From Oscillospiraceae bacterium (GTDB taxonomy: Bacteria > Bacillota > Clostridia > Oscillospirales > Ruminococcaceae), in assembly GCA_016298065.1 (NCBI GenBank), contig JAEDDN010000002.1:175968-239967 (forward strand): DNA of 64,000 bases. Direction: 5' to 3'. How positions within the stretch are numbered: the first letter of the stretch is position 1; the number at the start of each line of letters is the position of its first letter. A program made the position numbers and the translations under genes. The notes under the pieces were generated by a model, which saw only the letters and a program-made list of their open reading frames with translations, had not been told where the DNA came from and made no database searches. Shown one piece after another: positions 59,636 to 64,000 of the stretch.

Positions 59636-60787
59636 ATGCTTATAACCAACTTAAAAATTAAAACCATGGAGCAAAACGATATAGATAACGGTTATATCTA
59701 TATTAAAGAAAATAAAATTAAGGCCCTCGGCGAAATGTCAGATCTTTCGGTAACCGACGAGCAGACTATAGACGCTAAGGGTGCTACGGCTTATCCCGGC
59801 TTTATAGACGCACACAGCCATCTTGGTATGTGGGAAAACGGCTTGGGCTTTGAGGGCGACGACGGAAACGAGGAAACCGACCCCTCTACTCCTCATTTAA
59901 GGGCGGTAGACGCTGTCAACCCTATGGATTTTTGCTTTGAGGAAGCAGTAAATGCAGGTATTACCACCGTGCTCACAGGTCCCGGAAGCGCAAATCCGAT
60001 TGCAGGAAACTGGTGTGCTGTTAAAACCTATGGCAGACGTATTGACGATATGCTCATAAAGGCGAATATCGGTATGAAATTCTCTTTAGGCGAAAATCCT
60101 AAAAGCGTTTACAACGGCAAAAACGAAACTCCTATCACCAGAATGGGTATTGCCGCCATTATAAGAGAAGAGCTTTTAAAGGCTCAACGCTATATGGAGA
60201 GCAAGAAAAAGGCTAAAAAAAGCGGAGACGATATGCCTGAATATGACATAAAAAGCGAAGCGCTCATTCCCCTTTTAAAAGGTAAGTGTAAGGCGTTTTT
60301 CCACGCTCACAGAGCAGACGACATATTCACCGCAATAAGAATCTCTAAGGAATTTAAGCTCGACTATGTAATAGTACATGCGACAGAGGGCTATAAAATA
60401 GCCGACATATTAAAGGAAGAAGACGCTCACGTTATCGCAGGACCTATTATCTGCGACCGTTCAAAGCCCGAGCTTCGTGACGCTTCTAACAAAAACGTAG
60501 CAACACTTGAAGAAAACGGTGTAAAGGTCGCTATCTGTACAGACCACCCCGTAATACCGATACAATATCTTAACATAAGCGCAGGAGTTTGTGTTAAAAA
60601 TGGCTTGGATTACGAAAAAGCGCTTAAAATGCTTACTATTATACCTGCCGAGATTTGCGGTATAGACGATAAAGTGGGCTCAATAAAAGTAGGAAAAGAC
60701 GCAGACATAGTGATATTTGATAAAGATCCGCTTGAGCTTTGCGCTGCTCCGAAGCACATAATCATAAACGGCGAGCTTATAAAATAA
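59636..60787 (+). CDS. amidohydrolase, imidazolonepropionase-like
   Basis: 383 residues. The metal site is visible: HxH in FIDAHSHLGMWENG, FFHAHRADD, VIVHATEGYK and ICTDHPVIP (Asp). The GVCVKNGLDYEKALKMLTIIPAEICGIDDKVGSIKVGKDADIVIFD C-terminus is typical of AdeC/HutI-like amidohydrolases. Cytoplasmic; substrate unknown, possibly a purine or cyclic amide. Its start codon has GGAG nine bases upstream. The fumarase alpha gene starts 16 bases downstream. Confidence 0.85.
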   Translation: MLITNLKIKTMEQNDIDNGYIYIKENKIKALGEMSDLSVTDEQTIDAKGATAYPGFIDAHSHLGMWENGLGFEGDDGNEETDPSTPHLRAVDAVNPMDFCFEEAVNAGITTVLTGPGSANPIAGNWCAVKTYGRRIDDMLIKANIGMKFSLGENPKSVYNGKNETPITRMGIAAIIREELLKAQRYMESKKKAKKSGDDMPEYDIKSEALIPLLKGKCKAFFHAHRADDIFTAIRISKEFKLDYVIVHATEGYKIADILKEEDAHVIAGPIICDRSKPELRDASNKNVATLEENGVKVAICTDHPVIPIQYLNISAGVCVKNGLDYEKALKMLTIIPAEICGIDDKVGSIKVGKDADIVIFDKDPLELCAAPKHIIINGELIK

Positions 60788-60803
60788 CAAAGGACTGAAA
60801 AAT

Positions 60804-61646
60804 ATGAGAGAAATTCATACCGATGATATTATAAAGGCAGTTAAGGAGCTTTGTATAAAGGCTAATACGATTCTTCCCAAAGACCTTAACGAGATAATCG
60901 ACGAGAAAGTAAAAACTGAAAAATCAGAGCTTGGTAAGCAGGTTATGGGCGACATTTCAGAAAACATAAACTGCGCTAAACAAATCGGTGTACCTATTTG
61001 TCAGGACACAGGTATGGCGGTTGTATTTATGAATATCGGGCAGGACGTTCACATAATAGGACAAGCCTTAGAAGACGCCGTAAACGAGGGCGTAAGACAA
61101 GGCTATGAACAGGGCTTACTTAGAAAATCTATAGTAAGCGATCCGTTAAGGCGTGTAAATACCGGTGACAATACGCCTTGTGTGTTGCATATAAAAATTG
61201 TCGAGGGTGAAAACATTGATATTACCGTTGCGCCTAAGGGCTTTGGCAGCGAAAATATGAGCGGTATGAAGATGTTTACTCCGTCTGCTACCGAAAATGA
61301 CATAATAGACTTTGTGGTAAACACTATCGAAAAAGCAGGCAGTAATCCCTGCCCTCCTATAGTTGTAGGCGTAGGTATCGGCGGCGATTTTGAAAAGTGC
61401 GCTTATCTTGCAAAGCTTGCCCTTTGCAGAAAGGTTTCTATTCGCAACGCTGACAAGCTTTATGCCGATATGGAAGCGAAAATGTTAGAAAGAATAAACG
61501 CCTTAGGCATAGGTCCTCAGGGCTTTGGCGGGTCTACTACCGCACTTGCGGTAAATATTGAGACCTACCCTACTCATATTGCCGGCTTACCGGTTGCTGT
61601 GAATGTTGGCTGTCACGTTACACGTCACGCATCGCAGACAATATAA
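60804..61646 (+). CDS. fumarate hydratase class I, alpha subunit
   Basis: 280 residues. VPICQDTGMAVVFMNIGQDVHI, PSATENDIIDFVVNTIEKAGSNPCPPIVVGVGIGGDFEKCAYLAKLALCR and GPQGFGGSTTALAVNIETYPTHIAGLPVAVNVGCHVTRHASQ are the TtdA/FumA alpha signature; three Cys (in CQDTG, NPCPP and KCAY/GCHV) can bind the 4Fe-4S cluster. Class I hydratases need a beta subunit (~180 residues), usually adjacent; the next gene is a methyltransferase instead. The partner must be elsewhere, or this one acts on another hydroxyacid. Confidence 0.9.
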   Translation: MREIHTDDIIKAVKELCIKANTILPKDLNEIIDEKVKTEKSELGKQVMGDISENINCAKQIGVPICQDTGMAVVFMNIGQDVHIIGQALEDAVNEGVRQGYEQGLLRKSIVSDPLRRVNTGDNTPCVLHIKIVEGENIDITVAPKGFGSENMSGMKMFTPSATENDIIDFVVNTIEKAGSNPCPPIVVGVGIGGDFEKCAYLAKLALCRKVSIRNADKLYADMEAKMLERINALGIGPQGFGGSTTALAVNIETYPTHIAGLPVAVNVGCHVTRHASQTI

Positions 61647-61668
61647 CTTTTTGGATTGGAGAAATTCT

Positions 61669-62781
61669 GTGGAACTCACATATATATCGCCCTGTCATTT
61701 CGGACTTGAAAGCGTGCTCTCCGGCGAGCTTAAACGAATGGGTGCAAGTAACGTAAAAGCCGACAACGGCAAGGTTGAATTTTCGGGCGACTTCAATATT
61801 CTCGCCAGAGCAAATATAAATTTACGCACCGCCGAAAGAGTGCTTATAAAGTTAGCGGAATTTAAAGCTTACAGCTTTGAGGATTTGTTTCAGGGAGTAA
61901 AGAGAATTCCCTTAGAGGATTTTATCGGCAAAAAGGACGCTTTTCCTGTAAAAGGGTGGTCGATAAACTCAAAGCTTCACAGTATTCCCGACTGTCAGTC
62001 GATAGTTAAAAAGGCGGCAGTTGAGCGTTTAAAAGCGCATTATAATCAGGAATGGTTTTCAGAAACCGGCAGTGTACATCAGCTTCAGTTTAGCATATTA
62101 AACGACCTTGTCACCATAATGCTCGACACCTCAGGTGTTGGGCTTCACAAGCGAGGTTATAGGGCTCATTCAAATGAAGCTCCTATAAAGGAAACCTTAG
62201 CCGCAGGCATTGTAGACCTTGCAAGAGTAAAGGAGTATTCGCATATATGCGACCCGTTTTGCGGTTCGGGCACATTTTTGATAGAAGCCGCAACCAAGGC
62301 GCTCAATATTCCTCCCTGTATCAGACGAAAATTCGCCGCACAGGATTGGGGGCTTATTGATGAAGCTGTTTGGCGTGAGGAGCGCACAAGAGGGCTTGAC
62401 AACATAAAAAAAGGTGCAGAGTTCAGAGCTTACGGAAGTGATATAGATAAAAACGCCGTCGAGCTTACTTTAAGTAATGCAAAAAAAGCAGGAGTTGCCT
62501 CAAGGCTTTCGGTAAAGGTAGCTGACATAAAGGATTTTAAAGCGCAGGATAATCTCATCACCTTTGCAAATCCGCCTTACGGTGAAAGAATGCTTGAAAA
62601 AAACGAGGCCGAAGCAATTTACAAGGTTATTGGCAAGGTGTTTGAGAAAAGAGTGAAAAACAGTTACTATATCATATCCCCTCACGAAAGGTTTGAGCGT
62701 ATATACGGCAAATCAGCCGACAAGCGCAGAAAGCTTTATAACGGTATGATGAAATGTCAGCTTTATATGTATTTTAGGTAA
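61669..62781 (+). CDS. THUMP-domain RNA methyltransferase (RlmK/L N-terminal-type)
   Basis: 370 residues from a GTG at 61669, seven bases after GGAGA; a longer frame start at 61603 overlaps the fumarase gene and is unlikely. THUMP-like N-terminus (residues ~5-150: YISPCHFGLESVLSGELKRMGASNVKADNGKVEFSGDFNILARANINLRTAERVLIKLAEFKAYSFEDLFQGVKRIPLEDF), then a Rossmann methyltransferase with CDPFCGSGTFLIEAA and FANPPYGERM. The NPPY motif marks N2-guanine methylation of 23S rRNA (RlmL/YpsC type). Confidence 0.92.
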   Translation: MELTYISPCHFGLESVLSGELKRMGASNVKADNGKVEFSGDFNILARANINLRTAERVLIKLAEFKAYSFEDLFQGVKRIPLEDFIGKKDAFPVKGWSINSKLHSIPDCQSIVKKAAVERLKAHYNQEWFSETGSVHQLQFSILNDLVTIMLDTSGVGLHKRGYRAHSNEAPIKETLAAGIVDLARVKEYSHICDPFCGSGTFLIEAATKALNIPPCIRRKFAAQDWGLIDEAVWREERTRGLDNIKKGAEFRAYGSDIDKNAVELTLSNAKKAGVASRLSVKVADIKDFKAQDNLITFANPPYGERMLEKNEAEAIYKVIGKVFEKRVKNSYYIISPHERFERIYGKSADKRRKLYNGMMKCQLYMYFR

Positions 62782-62790
62782 AGATTAATG

Positions 62791-62827
62791 AAAAAAGAGC
62801 AAGGAATAATTCCTTGCTCTTTTTTAG
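62791..62827. terminator. bidirectional terminator before the rRNA operon end
   Basis: AAAGAGCAAGGAA/TTCCTTGCTCTTT with A/T tracts, serving both the methyltransferase gene and the rRNA operon. Confidence 0.9.
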
Positions 62828-62828
62828 T

Positions 62829-62944
<116 letters not shown>

Positions 62945-63025
62945 TTTAAATTTTTGAAGATTAGGTATCTTCAAAACCAAACAATAACTTAGTATTATGA
63001 ATTTAGCTTCCTCATTATCTTTTGA

Positions 63026-64000
<975 letters not shown>

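Noticed and set aside
62946..63025. tRNA gene between 23S and 5S
   Set aside because: The ~80-base spacer shows no cloverleaf or T-loop motif.

Overview
The window is a stretch of an AT-rich, endospore-forming Firmicutes chromosome, most likely a gut-type Clostridia (Oscillospirales/Ruminococcaceae-like). The evidence is a SCIFF peptide locus, NfnAB, a sporulation gene set (SpoIIM-like, SigG, YtaF, SpoVB-like, YabP/YabQ, SpoIIQ-like M23), a T-box before metG, a str operon and the 3' end of an rRNA operon. Species cannot be fixed from this sequence alone.

Layout. 1-3.7 kb: partial DUF624 gene, SpoIIM-like gene, SCIFF precursor (too short for ordinary gene calling) with its radical-SAM maturase, a TIGR04086-like membrane protein and YajC. 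3.7-5.9 kb: NfnB/NfnA electron-bifurcating transhydrogenase. 6.1-13.5 kb: a complete type II-A CRISPR-Cas system: 20 identical 36-bp repeats with 19 spacers of exactly 30 bp, leader ending in ATTTGAG, csn2, cas2, cas1, cas9 (all on the minus strand) and a divergent tracrRNA with a consensus promoter. 13.7-14.4 kb: two unrecognised small genes. 14.5-19.6 kb: sigG with a SigG-type promoter, a WYL regulator, an aminotransferase behind an operator-like palindrome, and gdhA. 19.9-27 kb: T-box, metG, tatD, metF, a stand-alone MetH reactivation domain and metH, a methionine/one-carbon cluster. 27-33.4 kb: arabinan-type utilisation operon (solute-binding lipoprotein, two permeases, an exported and a cytoplasmic GH43). 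34-40.6 kb: paired chromate transporters, citrate synthase, YtaF, SpoVB-like flippase, prfB and a small Cro-like protein. 40.7-43.8 kb: conserved mazG-hupB-rqcP-yabP-yabQ-divIC-yabR cluster. 43.8-49.3 kb: ArsC-family protein, split TauE/SafE pair, membrane protein, malQ, LTA-synthase-like sulfatase. 49.6-54.1 kb: str operon rpsL-rpsG-fusA-tuf. 54.2-62.8 kb: DtxR-family regulator, SpoIIQ-like protein, serC-serA, CDF exporter, a candidate minus-strand ncRNA, amidohydrolase, fumarase alpha subunit and an RlmK/L-type methyltransferase. 62.8-64 kb: 5S and the 3' part of 23S rRNA on the minus strand.

Most notable for follow-up: (a) the predicted cas9 promoter lies beyond the tracrRNA gene, so the cas9 5' leader would be antisense to the whole tracrRNA; (b) the tracrRNA anti-repeat differs from the repeat at positions that create a perfect 7-bp internal hairpin; (c) the pre-crRNA promoter lies in the end of csn2; (d) an apparently unannotated ~170-nt structured RNA at about 59.35-59.52 kb; (e) an 11-bp inverted repeat spanning the -10 box of the aminotransferase promoter; (f) the unknown two-gene cassette beside the CRISPR locus. 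I found no clearly new enzymatic system; the defence system is a canonical II-A type with unusual regulatory-RNA geometry.
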